DNA of 64,000 bases from Streptomyces sp. Edi2. GTDB taxonomy: Bacteria > Actinomycetota > Actinomycetes > Streptomycetales > Streptomycetaceae. Made by a program: the position numbers and the translations under genes. The stretch spans positions 3,968,001 through 4,032,000 of the forward strand of contig NZ_JBEJGX010000003.1 in NCBI RefSeq assembly GCF_040253635.1. Direction: 5' to 3'. The notes under the pieces are model-generated. The model had not been told where the DNA came from and searched no databases. It saw only the letters and a list, made by a program, of their open reading frames with translations. Numbering within the stretch: the first letter of the stretch is position 1; every line of letters starts with the position of its first letter. Below are positions 48,546-57,784 of this stretch, piece after piece.

Positions 48546-51500
48546 CTACTGATCAGGCAGCCACCCCAGCTGCACCAGGGGCGTGCCCCGCTTGCGGGAG
48601 ACGAAGTGGGCGCGGCCCGCGGGCAGGGGCTGGGGGCGGGTGGTGCCGAGGATGTCCCCTTCCTGTGGATCGCCGGAGAGGATCAGGCCCTGGGCTCCGA
48701 GCTCCTTGATGCGCTGGAGGAAGGGCTCGAACAGGGCGCGCGAGACCCCGGCGGTGGTGCGGGCGATGAGGAAGTGGATACCGGCGTCGCGGGCGAAGGG
48801 GAGGTGGTCGGTGAGGACGGCCAGCGGGTTGCCGGCGGACGAGGTGACCAGGTCGTAATCGTCGATGATCACGAAGAAGCGGGGGCCGGTCCACCAGCTG
48901 CGGTCTCGGAGCTGCTGAGGAGTGACCTCCGGGCCCGGCCGGCGGCGTTCCATGAGGCCGGCAAGGGCCTCCATGTGACCGGTGAGCGCCGCATCGGTGG
49001 CGGCGTATTCGAGGAGATGGCCGGAGGAGACCGCGCCGAGCAGGGAGCGGCGGTAGTCACCGACGACGATCTTCGCCTCATCCGACGTGTACCGCTCGGA
49101 GATCTTGTGGGCGAGGTGGCGCAGGGCCGCGGTCTTGCCGGATTCGCTTTCGCCGAAGACCAGCAGAAAGGGATCGGTCTCGAAGTCGACATGGACCGGT
49201 TCGAGACGGGTCTCGTCGATACCGATGGGGATGCCGCGGTCCGGGTGGGCGGATCCCTTGGGGAGATGGCCGGCGGGGACCTTACGGGGAAGGAGGCGGA
49301 CCGCGGGCGCCTGCGGACCCTGCCAGGCGTCCCCGACCGCCCGGACGAAGGCGGCCGTGGCGTCGGCGAGTTCGGTGCCGGCGCCGGCCGCGTCGGTACG
49401 CGGGAGGGCCGCCATGAAGTGGAGCTTGGCGGGGGTCTGGCCGCGGCCGGGGACGCCAGGGGGAACATTGGCGGCGGCCTTGCGGTCGAATTCGGAGTCG
49501 AAGGGGTCCGCGAGACGCAGTTCAAGGCGCCCGAGCAACTGGTCCTTGAGGGCGGCGCGCACCTCCATGTGCCGGGAGGCGGTGAGGACGACATGGATGC
49601 CGAAGCCGAGGCCACGGGCGGCGAGGTCGGTGACGACCGGTTCGAGCAGTTCGTACGCGTCCTTGAAGGGGCCCCAGCCGTCGATGAGGAGAAAGACGTC
49701 GCCCCAGGGCTGGTCGGGGAAAGCACCCTCGGCGCGCCGGCGGCGGTAGGTGGCGATGGTGTCGATGCCGTGGTCGCGGAAGAACTCTTCCCGCTGGGCC
49801 AGGATGCCCGCCACCTCCGCGACGGTACGGCGGATGCGCTCGGGGTCGAGGCGGGAGGCGACGGAGCCGACGTGCGGGAGATCCGCCATCGAGCTCAGCG
49901 CGCCGCCGCCGAAGTCGAGTCCGTAGAACTGGACCTCACGGGCGGTGTGGGTGAGCGCGAACGCGCCGATGAGGGTGCGCAGCAGGGTGGACTTTCCGGA
50001 CTGCGGGCCGCCGACGACCAGCAGATGCCCCGTGGCTCCGGAGAAGTCGTGCAGGAGGATTTCGCGGCGCTGCTCGAAGGGCTTGTCGACCAGGCCGAGG
50101 GGAACGGTCAACCCGCCGGTGGCGCGCGGGGACCCGGCGTGCAGGCCGCGTTCGGGCGTGGTCACCAGGGCGGGCAGCAACTGGTCGAGAGCGGGGGCCT
50201 TGTCCAGGGGCGGGAGCCAGACCTGGTGGGCGGCGGGGCCCTGGCCTTCCAGACGGCCGACGATCACGTCCAGGACGGTGTCGGCGAGCCCGTCGCCCGG
50301 TGCGGGCCCGGTGCCCGTGCCCAGGGCGGTGTCCGGCTCCGGGGCGGCCTCGGCGAGCGGGACGGGCGGGGCCTGGAAAAGGGCGGCGGTCCGCTGGACG
50401 GGGCGCGGGCCCTCGTCCGTGGCGGCGGCGCCCGGGAGAGCGGGGCCGGAGACGTATGCGGCCTTGAAGCGCGTCATCTCGTCCGTGCCGAACTTGAGGT
50501 AGCCCGAGCCGGGGACGGAGGGGAGGTGATAGGCGTCGGGGACGCCCAGGGCAACACGGGATTCGGCGCCGGAGAAGGTGCGCAGGCCGATGCGGTACGA
50601 GAGGTAGGTGTCCAGGCCGCGCAGCCGGCCTTCCTCCAGGCGCTGGGAGGCCAGGAGCAGATGGGCCCCCAGGGAGCGGCCGATGCGGCCGATCTGGATG
50701 AACATCTCGATGAAGTCGGGCTTCGCGGTCAGCAGTTCGCTGAACTCGTCGATGACGATGACGAGTGAGGAGAGCGGGTCCAGCGCCTGTCCGGCGGCGC
50801 GGGCCTTCTCGTAGTCGTGGATGTTGGCGAAGTTCCCCGCCTGGCGCAGGAGTTCCTGGCGGCGCTGGAGTTCACCGCGGAGGGAGTCGCCCATCCGGTC
50901 GACCAGGGAGAGGTCGTCGGCGAGGTTGGTGATGACCGCGGCGACATGCGGAAGAGCCGACATCCCGGCGAAGGTGGCGCCGCCCTTGAAGTCCGCCAGC
51001 ACGAAGTTCAGGGTCTCCGAGGAGTGGGTGACGGCCAGGCCCAGGACGAGGGTGCGCAGGAGTTCGGACTTTCCGGACCCGGTGGCGCCGACGCACAGGC
51101 CGTGCGGGCCCATGCCGTTCTGCGCGGCCTCCTTGAGGTCGAGCATGACCGGCCGTCCGGCCTCGTCGATGCCGAGCGGCACCCGGAGGCGTTCGGCCTG
51201 GGAGCGGGGGCGCCAGGTGCGGGCGGTGTCCACCGAGGCGGGGTCGCCGAGGTCGAGCAGATCGGTGAAGTCGAGATTGGCGAGCAGCGGCTCGTCGTCA
51301 TCGGTGCCCTCGATCCGTAACGGGGCGAGCCGGCGGGCGAGCGTGTCGGCGCGTTCGGGGGAGAGCGTGTCGGGGGTGCCGTCGTAGACGGAGACGGCGG
51401 ATTCCAGACGGAGGCGGGCCGGATGGACCTGGACGGACAGGCCGCCGCGCGGTTCGCCGAGTTCCCCCGGGACGACCTCGACGACGGTGACGCCCTGCAG

Positions 51501-52502
51501 CCCCTCGGGAGCGGCGAAGGCGGAGTCCGGGGGGACCATTCCGCCGTCCAGGACGACCACGAGGTGCGGCCGGTCCAGCAGCGGCGGTGCGTCCCGGCTG
51601 AAGCGCGGGCGGTCGGCCAGCTGGTCGCCCAGGAGGGTTTCGAGTTCGGCGAGGTCGTCGCCGAAGAGGCGCTTGGTGCCGGCCCCGTCCACAGACTGGG
51701 GAAGCTGGGCGTGCGGCAGCCACTTGGTCCAGTCCCACCGGGCGAGGGCACCGGGGGACGCGACCACGGCGACCATGAGGTCCTGTGGCGAGTGCAGCGT
51801 GACGAGTTGGCCGATCAGGGCCCGTGCGGCGCCCTGGGCGGACTCCGGGTCGCCGGAGACGGTGAGGTGGTAGAAGGCGCGCATCGAGACCGCGACCGGC
51901 ATGTGCCGCAGCGAGCCGTGGGCGGTGAGGAAGCGCTGCATGACCCCCGCGGTGAGCGGTTCGAGCTCGTCGACGGGCGCGGTGTCGGGAGCGATGAGCG
52001 GGGTGGCGAGCTGCTGGGTGCCCAGGCCGATACGGGCCTGGCCGAAGTCGGCGTCACCGATCCGCCGTTCCCAGACCCGGCGGCCTTCGGCGACCACCGC
52101 CCACAGCTGGTCGGGAGCGGGATGGAGGTAGTGCTGGGCGTTGCGCTGCGACGCTGCCGTACGGCGGATCCGGCGCCGGGTCTGCGCCAGATACTTCAGG
52201 TAGTCACGGCGACTTTGCGCCATCTCTCCCTGGGTGCCCCGGCGGTAGCGGACGACCTGTGCGATCACCATGCCGAGCGTCGAGGCAAGCATCAGCGCAC
52301 CCATGATGCGCATGAAGCCGGGCATGCCCGGCATGAAGAAGAACACCACCGACGAGCCCATGCCGATCATCGGCAGGAGCTGCATCAGCACGCCCTCCTG
52401 CTGGCCACGCGGGAGTTCCGGCGGCGATTCGAGGCGTAACTCGTCCGTGGGGACCACGGGCGGCAGCGCCCGCGGCGGACGCTTGACGACAATCTGGCTC
52501 AC
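48546..52502 (-). CDS. eccC: Type VII secretion ATPase EccC (three FtsK/SpoIIIE domains)
   Basis: Protein of 1318 aa. Two membrane helices (about 38-82) are followed by three ATPase domains with Walker A Lys at 478 (GATGSGKS), 837 (GGPQSGKS) and 1123 (GESESGKT). Walker B of domain 1 is VIVIDEFSE, with the catalytic Glu; domain 2 has FLLIDGWGP and domain 3 FVIIDDYDL, both less canonical, as usual. It drives secretion of WXG100 substrates; the third domain binds substrate signals. GTG 52502 is inferred from the family start. Two TTA codons occur (52439-52437, 51320-51318). It is divergent from eccD. Confidence 0.95.
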   Translation of the reverse strand: MSQIVVKRPPRALPPVVPTDELRLESPPELPRGQQEGVLMQLLPMIGMGSSVVFFFMPGMPGFMRIMGALMLASTLGMVIAQVVRYRRGTQGEMAQSRRDYLKYLAQTRRRIRRTAASQRNAQHYLHPAPDQLWAVVAEGRRVWERRIGDADFGQARIGLGTQQLATPLIAPDTAPVDELEPLTAGVMQRFLTAHGSLRHMPVAVSMRAFYHLTVSGDPESAQGAARALIGQLVTLHSPQDLMVAVVASPGALARWDWTKWLPHAQLPQSVDGAGTKRLFGDDLAELETLLGDQLADRPRFSRDAPPLLDRPHLVVVLDGGMVPPDSAFAAPEGLQGVTVVEVVPGELGEPRGGLSVQVHPARLRLESAVSVYDGTPDTLSPERADTLARRLAPLRIEGTDDDEPLLANLDFTDLLDLGDPASVDTARTWRPRSQAERLRVPLGIDEAGRPVMLDLKEAAQNGMGPHGLCVGATGSGKSELLRTLVLGLAVTHSSETLNFVLADFKGGATFAGMSALPHVAAVITNLADDLSLVDRMGDSLRGELQRRQELLRQAGNFANIHDYEKARAAGQALDPLSSLVIVIDEFSELLTAKPDFIEMFIQIGRIGRSLGAHLLLASQRLEEGRLRGLDTYLSYRIGLRTFSGAESRVALGVPDAYHLPSVPGSGYLKFGTDEMTRFKAAYVSGPALPGAAATDEGPRPVQRTAALFQAPPVPLAEAAPEPDTALGTGTGPAPGDGLADTVLDVIVGRLEGQGPAAHQVWLPPLDKAPALDQLLPALVTTPERGLHAGSPRATGGLTVPLGLVDKPFEQRREILLHDFSGATGHLLVVGGPQSGKSTLLRTLIGAFALTHTAREVQFYGLDFGGGALSSMADLPHVGSVASRLDPERIRRTVAEVAGILAQREEFFRDHGIDTIATYRRRRAEGAFPDQPWGDVFLLIDGWGPFKDAYELLEPVVTDLAARGLGFGIHVVLTASRHMEVRAALKDQLLGRLELRLADPFDSEFDRKAAANVPPGVPGRGQTPAKLHFMAALPRTDAAGAGTELADATAAFVRAVGDAWQGPQAPAVRLLPRKVPAGHLPKGSAHPDRGIPIGIDETRLEPVHVDFETDPFLLVFGESESGKTAALRHLAHKISERYTSDEAKIVVGDYRRSLLGAVSSGHLLEYAATDAALTGHMEALAGLMERRRPGPEVTPQQLRDRSWWTGPRFFVIIDDYDLVTSSAGNPLAVLTDHLPFARDAGIHFLIARTTAGVSRALFEPFLQRIKELGAQGLILSGDPQEGDILGTTRPQPLPAGRAHFVSRKRGTPLVQLGWLPDQ

Positions 52503-52670
52503 CGCGCACCCATCCCTCGGCGCGGAAGGGAAATCTCCGTACCGCTCACCCCCCTGGCGACGGCGCCTTCCGCATCGGACGATCCTACTGCCGACTAATG
52601 TGGCCGATGGGGAAGGATCATGTGTCACGGCCGGCCGGGCGCAGGACCGGGTGGCGGACAGGGGGAAGAA

Positions 52671-54143
52671 GTGCGAACGAGCGTGGGGACCGGTTTCCGC
52701 AGGGTGACCGTGGTCGCGCCCGACAGCCGTATCGATGTGGCACTGCCCGAGAACATCGCCGTCTCCGACGTCTATCCGGAAGTACTGCGGCTGACCCGGC
52801 AGACCCAGCCCGCGGACGCGCCGACCGGCTACTACCTCTTCCGGAGCGACGGCAGCGCGCTGGACAGTTCCCGCTCGCTCGCCGACCAGCGGGTCGTCGA
52901 CGGCGAGATGCTGCACTTACGGCCCTTCGCGCAGTCCCTGCCGCCGGCCGTCTACGACGAGGTGTCCGACGCCGTGGCCTCCGCCGTCGCCCGGGACCGC
53001 CGCCTGTGGAGCGACGGCATGCTGCGCGGCGCCGGCCTGGTGGGGGTGGGCGTGCTGCTCGCCCTCGTGGGGTTCGTGCTGTGGTGCGCCGATCCCTTAC
53101 GTCACGACATGCACGGCCTGCCCGGCGTGATCGCCGCCGTCGCGGGGCTGCTGGCGGCCGCGTTCGCCGGTGTCCGCGCCCGGGTCTACCGCGACCAGCC
53201 GTCGGCCGTGGCGCTGGGCCTGGGAGCGTTACCTGCCGTCTGGTGCGCGGGCTCGGGGATCGTCGGCCCCGACGCCGGCCAGGGGGCCGGACGGCTGCAA
53301 TTCCTGCTGGGCTGCATCGCCGCGCTCGTCGTGTCCGTCGCGCTGGTCGCGCTGTCGCCGCAGGGCGATGCCCCGTTCATCGGGGCCACGTTCGTGACGG
53401 CCGCCGGCACCCTCTCGTCCTTCCTCGCCCTCATCGCCGAGGCCCCGGCCGCCCGGGCCGCGGCCGTCTGCCTCCCGGTGGCCATCGGCCTGATGGCCTT
53501 TCTTCCCGCCCTCGCCACGCGTCTGGCCAGGCTCCCCATCGGCTACGCCACACCGCGCAGCCTGGCCGAGCGGGAGGCGGAAGCGGGCCCGGGCGGGGCG
53601 ATGTCCGCCGAAGACCTCGTGGACATGGACGGCATCGCCGCACAGGCGCGCCGCGGCCATGAACTGCTGCTGGGGCTGCTGGGCGGCTGCTGTGCGGTGG
53701 TCATCGCGGCCGCTGCCGTGCTCGGTCCGTCGGAATCGGCATGGGGACGTCTGCTGACCCTCGCCGCCGGCCTCGCCACGCTGCTGCGCGCCCGGCTCTT
53801 CCGCTACACCGCGCAGGTGGCCTGCGTGATCATCGCGGGGTTCGGGGCGCTGGCCCTGCTCGTCCTGGGGATGGCCCTCGCTCCGCCGGCCGGCGCGCTC
53901 ACCGACTTCGCCGCGGGCGACCGTGCCCAGCTCGACCTCCGCACCCTCTGGCTGGCACTCGCTCTGGCGGGCGGGGTGGCGCTGGTGACCCTGGTGGCGC
54001 TGACCGTGCCGAAGCGGGGGCTCACGCCCTTCTGGGGGCGCGCTCTCGATCTCACCGACGGACTGCTCCTGCTGTCCCTGATGCCGCTGTGTCTGGCGGT
54101 CCTGGACCTGTACGGCCGGGCACGCAGCATGACCAGCGGGTGA
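52671..54143 (+). CDS. eccD: Type VII secretion membrane channel protein EccD
   Basis: Protein of 490 aa, normal length. The N-terminal ubiquitin-like (YukD) domain (about 8-82: FRRVTVVAPDSRIDVALPEN onward, ending MLHLRPF) is followed by about eleven membrane helices. GTG 52671 has GGGGGAAG upstream. Three TTA Leu codons (52917, 53097, 53229) are present, which is unusual for a streptomycete gene and suggests bldA-dependent translation. It begins a plus-strand run with eccB and mycP. Confidence 0.93.
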   Translation: MRTSVGTGFRRVTVVAPDSRIDVALPENIAVSDVYPEVLRLTRQTQPADAPTGYYLFRSDGSALDSSRSLADQRVVDGEMLHLRPFAQSLPPAVYDEVSDAVASAVARDRRLWSDGMLRGAGLVGVGVLLALVGFVLWCADPLRHDMHGLPGVIAAVAGLLAAAFAGVRARVYRDQPSAVALGLGALPAVWCAGSGIVGPDAGQGAGRLQFLLGCIAALVVSVALVALSPQGDAPFIGATFVTAAGTLSSFLALIAEAPAARAAAVCLPVAIGLMAFLPALATRLARLPIGYATPRSLAEREAEAGPGGAMSAEDLVDMDGIAAQARRGHELLLGLLGGCCAVVIAAAAVLGPSESAWGRLLTLAAGLATLLRARLFRYTAQVACVIIAGFGALALLVLGMALAPPAGALTDFAAGDRAQLDLRTLWLALALAGGVALVTLVALTVPKRGLTPFWGRALDLTDGLLLLSLMPLCLAVLDLYGRARSMTSG

Positions 54144-54226
54144 CGCGACGCGTCGGCAAGGACGGTCGTGGCCGCACGCACACACGGCCGGCACTCGGGT
54201 AACGGTCTCAGGGGGAACTCAGCACC

Positions 54227-55774
54227 ATGGCATCACGGCGGGACGAGCTCAACGGCTACACCTTCGCCAAGAAACGACTCGTGGCGGCCTTCCTGCAGCC
54301 CTCCCCGGACCGTACCGACGAGGGTGCCCCGCATCCGCTGCGTGCCGTGCTTCCCGGCCTGGTCATCGCCGCGCTCGTGCTCGCGGGCTTCGGCGCCTGG
54401 GGCATGTTCCGGCCGCAGGCCCCCAAGGGCTGGAACACGCCGGGCGCACACGTCCTCCTGGGCAGCCAGTCGGCCACCCTCTACGTCGTGCTCACCACGG
54501 ACGGCAAGCCGCAGCTCCACCCCGTCCTCAACATGGCCTCCGCCCGGCTGCTGCTGAAGACCGAACAGTTCGACGTCCTCAAGGTCGATGAGCACGAACT
54601 CGACAGCGGGAAGATCCCGCACGGACCGACCCTGGGCATCCCGTACGCCCCCGACCGCATCCCCGAGGCCCCGGAAGCGCAGAAGAGCAAGCGCTGGGCG
54701 GTGTGCGAGCAGCCTGGCAGCAACGGCAAAGCCGTACAGAAGGCCACGTTCCTCTTCGCCGCCCGCGACGAGCACAAGGTGGAGGGACCGGGCCGGCTGC
54801 GCGGCGGCCAGGTGCTCTACGTCCAGGAAACCGGCGCGTCCGGCGCCCGCTATCTGATCGGCCCCCAGGGCACCAAGTACCGCATCGACGGCGGCAGTTC
54901 CGGCAAGGAATCCGAACTGCTGCTGCGTGCGCTGGTGGGGAGCCGGCCGCCGCAGCAGGTCACCAAGGACTGGCTGGCCACGTTCCACGACGGCACGCCG
55001 ATCGGCTTCCCCTCCCTTCCGCGGTCCGTCGGGCGGCGGGCCGGCATCAAGGGCCTGGACCCCCGAGACGACCGGGTCGGCATGGTGCTCCGCGCCACGA
55101 CGGGCTCCGGAGCACAGCAGTACGTCGTGCTGCCCGGCGAGGTCCGGCCGGTGTCGGACTTCGTCGCACGGCTGCTGCTCTTCTCCCCGCAGACCGGCCG
55201 GCTCCAGCAGCACAACGAGCCGACGGAGGTGAACGCGCAGTCCTTCACCCCGAAGGGCGGGAACCTCTTCGCGGAGAAGAAGTGGCCGCAGCCGGCCGCC
55301 GCGCAGGCCAACACCGCTGCGGCACCGGGCCGACGGGACACGGTCTGCAGCGTGCTGCGCACCGTGTCCCCGTCCGGCGGCACCCAGCTCAGCACCTGGG
55401 CCGGGACGGACTATCCCCAGCCGGTCGTCAACGGCGGGACCAGCGCCTATGTGACGCCCGGAACCGGGCTGTTCTACCAGCAGATCCAGGCCGGAGACGG
55501 GACATCGGGAGGGCGCTTCCTGGTGACGGACACCGGCCTGCGGTACGGCGTACAGACGAACAACGACAGCAGCACCAAGCCCTCCGGCATCGGTGCGGAC
55601 GCCAAGGACACCGGGCAGAGCCGGGGCGCGCCGCAGCAGGAGACGTACCGGGCGCAAATGCTGCTCGGTTACAAGGGACTCAAGCCCGTGCGTGTCCCGG
55701 CGAACTGGTCGCAGTTCCTGCCGATGGGCCCTCGGCTGGACACCAACGCCGCACGGCAGCCCCAGGGCTCGTAG
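54227..55774 (+). CDS. eccB: Type VII secretion protein EccB
   Basis: Protein of 515 aa. An N-terminal cytoplasmic RRDELNGYTFAKKRLVAAFL segment is characteristic of EccB. One membrane helix (about 45-65) is followed by an extracytoplasmic region with R-repeat-like folds and a Cys pair (WAVCEQPG and DTVCSVLR) for the known disulphide. It forms part of the membrane complex with EccC and EccD. The gap from eccD is 83 bp and that to mycP 18 bp. Confidence 0.95.
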   Translation: MASRRDELNGYTFAKKRLVAAFLQPSPDRTDEGAPHPLRAVLPGLVIAALVLAGFGAWGMFRPQAPKGWNTPGAHVLLGSQSATLYVVLTTDGKPQLHPVLNMASARLLLKTEQFDVLKVDEHELDSGKIPHGPTLGIPYAPDRIPEAPEAQKSKRWAVCEQPGSNGKAVQKATFLFAARDEHKVEGPGRLRGGQVLYVQETGASGARYLIGPQGTKYRIDGGSSGKESELLLRALVGSRPPQQVTKDWLATFHDGTPIGFPSLPRSVGRRAGIKGLDPRDDRVGMVLRATTGSGAQQYVVLPGEVRPVSDFVARLLLFSPQTGRLQQHNEPTEVNAQSFTPKGGNLFAEKKWPQPAAAQANTAAAPGRRDTVCSVLRTVSPSGGTQLSTWAGTDYPQPVVNGGTSAYVTPGTGLFYQQIQAGDGTSGGRFLVTDTGLRYGVQTNNDSSTKPSGIGADAKDTGQSRGAPQQETYRAQMLLGYKGLKPVRVPANWSQFLPMGPRLDTNAARQPQGS

Positions 55775-55792
55775 GGAAACGGAGTCACCACG

Positions 55793-57079
55793 GTGCGGAG
55801 GAAGACAACCGCGGCCTGGGGCACGGGCGCGCTGCTCGTGGCGCTGGCCGCCGCCCCTGCGACGGCGGCAGGACCGGAGGGCACCACTCCGGTCCCGGAA
55901 GGCAACGGCGCCTGCACCTTCCCCATGAAGCAGCAGATCAAGGAGCGGCCGTGGGCCCTGCAGCGGATCGTCTTCGACCGCCTGTGGCAGAGCACCAAGG
56001 GCCGTGACGAAGACGGCCGGCCGGTCCGGGTCGCGGTGATCGACACGGGCGTCGACCGCACCAACCCGCAGCTCACCGACGCCGTCGAGGCCACGTCCGG
56101 CCGGGACTTCCTCGGCAAGGGCGACGACGCGGATCCCAAGGCGCCCAAGGACGGCACCTACGATCCGGTCGGCCACGGCACCAAGGTCGCGGGCATCATC
56201 GCGGCCCGCCCGCGCCCCGGCACCGGCTTCGTCGGCCTGGCCCCCGAGGCGACCGTCATCCCCCTCCGTCAGAACGACGAGAAGGGCACCGGAAACGTCG
56301 GCACGCTGACCGCGGCCATCCAAGCGGCCGTGGCCGCGAAGGCCGACATCATCAATATCTCCCAGGACACAACACAGCCCGTCCCTGCGGACTCCCGCCT
56401 CGCCCAGGCGGTCCGCGAGGCACGGCGCAAGAACATCGTCGTGGTGGCCTCCGCCGGCAACGACGGCTTCGACGGCCGCCTCAAGAAGACCTACCCGGCG
56501 TCGTACCCGGGCGTCCTGGCCGTCGCCTCCTCCGACCGCAACAACGAGCGCGCCGCCTTCTCCCAGAGCGGCGACTTCATCGGCGTCGCCGCTCCCGGGG
56601 TGGACATGGTCTCCACCGTCCCCAAGGGCGGCCAGTGCGTCGACAACGGCACCAGCTTCTCGGCTCCTTATGCCGCCGGTATCGCGGCCCTCCTGCGGGC
56701 CAAGCACCGCGACTGGAAGGAGTACCAGATCGTCGCCCAGATCGAGCAGACCGCCGAGCGCTCCGTCAACGGCCGCGACAGCTTCGTGGGCTGGGGCGTC
56801 GTCGATCCCGTACGCGCCCTGACCGAGGACGACCACCCCCTCGACCACGCGAGCGCGGACGACGGCCCGCCCCGGGCCGCTCCCCCGGACCCGGTCACCC
56901 CGGTGGACGGTGAGACTCCGCAGGACCGGAGGGAGCGATATGCGACATACGGAGTGGGGGCAGGGGGCGTTGCGGTCGCGGTCATCGTGGGAGTGGCGGT
57001 CGTCCGACGGGACATTCGCCGCCACGCGGCAGCTTCCGCGGCGCCCTCTGCGCCCGCCGCGGGACAAGTCAATGAGTAG
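55793..57079 (+). CDS. mycP: Mycosin (type VII secretion-associated subtilisin-like protease)
   Basis: Protein of 428 aa. A signal peptide ending near AATAAG (about residue 26), then the S8 catalytic triad: Asp84 (AVIDTGVD), His128 (GHGTKVAG) and Ser288 (NGTSFSAP); the oxyanion Asn is in SAGNDG. A Pro-rich linker and a C-terminal membrane helix (YGVGAGGVAVAVIVGVAVV) anchor it outside the membrane. Mycosins stabilise the secretion complex and process some substrates. GTG start with GGAG upstream. Confidence 0.95.
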   Translation: MRRKTTAAWGTGALLVALAAAPATAAGPEGTTPVPEGNGACTFPMKQQIKERPWALQRIVFDRLWQSTKGRDEDGRPVRVAVIDTGVDRTNPQLTDAVEATSGRDFLGKGDDADPKAPKDGTYDPVGHGTKVAGIIAARPRPGTGFVGLAPEATVIPLRQNDEKGTGNVGTLTAAIQAAVAAKADIINISQDTTQPVPADSRLAQAVREARRKNIVVVASAGNDGFDGRLKKTYPASYPGVLAVASSDRNNERAAFSQSGDFIGVAAPGVDMVSTVPKGGQCVDNGTSFSAPYAAGIAALLRAKHRDWKEYQIVAQIEQTAERSVNGRDSFVGWGVVDPVRALTEDDHPLDHASADDGPPRAAPPDPVTPVDGETPQDRRERYATYGVGAGGVAVAVIVGVAVVRRDIRRHAAASAAPSAPAAGQVNE

Positions 57080-57090
57080 CCGTACTCAGG
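57075..57090. promoter_or_regulatory. AGTAGCCGTACTCAGG motif, first copy (over the mycP stop)
   Basis: The 16 bases are identical to 61786-61801. Contained inverted repeat GAGTA-GCCG-TACTC in this copy. It spans the TAG stop of mycP. Role unknown; candidate binding site or promoter element. Confidence 0.45.
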
Positions 57091-57135
57091 TTTCACCGGA
57101 ATAAGACCACATGACCGGGAAAACCGGCTGCCGCT

Positions 57136-57163
57136 GCCTTCGCCCCGGGCTCGCGGTGAAGGC
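57136..57163 (+). terminator. Hairpin between mycP and the substrate genes
   Basis: GCCTTCGCC (57136-57144) pairs with GGTGAAGGC (57155-57163) with one G-U pair and a 10-base loop. It suggests that the downstream genes have their own promoter. Confidence 0.5.
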
Positions 57164-57248
57164 ACGCGCCATTGGCGAATTCTGAACGGTACCGGCCAAA
57201 CACCACCGTTCGTTGTCAGAGGTGGTGACTACAGTGACTCCTGAAGTT

Positions 57249-57274
57249 TCTGACTTACGGGTCTGACTTACGGG
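57249..57274 (+). repeat. Perfect 13-bp tandem duplication before the 57284 gene
   Basis: TCTGACTTACGGG occurs at 57249-57261 and again directly at 57262-57274. The second copy forms part of the ribosome site (GGGGGAG) of the next gene. Confidence 0.85.
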
Positions 57275-57283
57275 GGAGTCACT

Positions 57284-57766
57284 ATGGGGTCCGACGCGAA
57301 CACAGGCGTGCAGGTGAACGGCGCGGGCACCGGCGCCGGAGGCGGGTCGTTCGAGGTCGATCCCGAGGAGCTGAAGAAGCTGAAACAGCGCGTGGACGAC
57401 CTGCTGGACCAGCTCAAGGGATCAAATGCGGATCACCGCGCGATCGGCCATCGCAAGATCCCTCCGTCTTCCTTCGGCCAGGGATTCGTCGAGGCGCAGG
57501 GCATCGCGGACACCTACGAAAAAGTATTGTCCCAACTCGAAACTTTCTCCAAAGCGTTCGGCGACCAGATCGAGGCGCTGAGCCTCGGAACCGAGTTCAT
57601 CGGCCGGGACTACGAAGCGGTGGATGCCGACGTCCGGAACCGCCTGGCCGCGATCCAACGTCGTACCCAAGGCCTCTACAAGGCACCACAGCCCCCGCAC
57701 CAGCCCGCCGGCACCACCGGTCCGGAACTGGGCGACGGCCGGTCCGCGGGCTCCGACGGCATCTGA
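57284..57766 (+). CDS. Small helical protein, likely type VII secretion substrate or partner
   Basis: Protein of 160 aa. A Gly-rich start precedes two helical segments: EVDPEELKKLKQRVDDLLDQLKG (about 24-46) and FVEAQGIADTYEKVLSQLETFSKAFGDQIEAL (about 68-99). DYEAVDADV gives a YxxxD word at Tyr110-Asp114, the type VII secretion signal. A Pro-rich tail follows. It has no W-x-G between the helices. It starts with GGGGGAG upstream and is 18 bp from the next gene. Role inferred from context and motif. Confidence 0.7.
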   Translation: MGSDANTGVQVNGAGTGAGGGSFEVDPEELKKLKQRVDDLLDQLKGSNADHRAIGHRKIPPSSFGQGFVEAQGIADTYEKVLSQLETFSKAFGDQIEALSLGTEFIGRDYEAVDADVRNRLAAIQRRTQGLYKAPQPPHQPAGTTGPELGDGRSAGSDGI

Positions 57767-57784
57767 GGCAAGGGGGGAACGGAC

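Noticed and set aside
48303..50768. 821-codon open frame antisense to eccC
   Set aside because: Gly/Glu/Val-rich translation with no domain; eccC on the other strand has clear ATPase motifs. It is a high-GC shadow frame.
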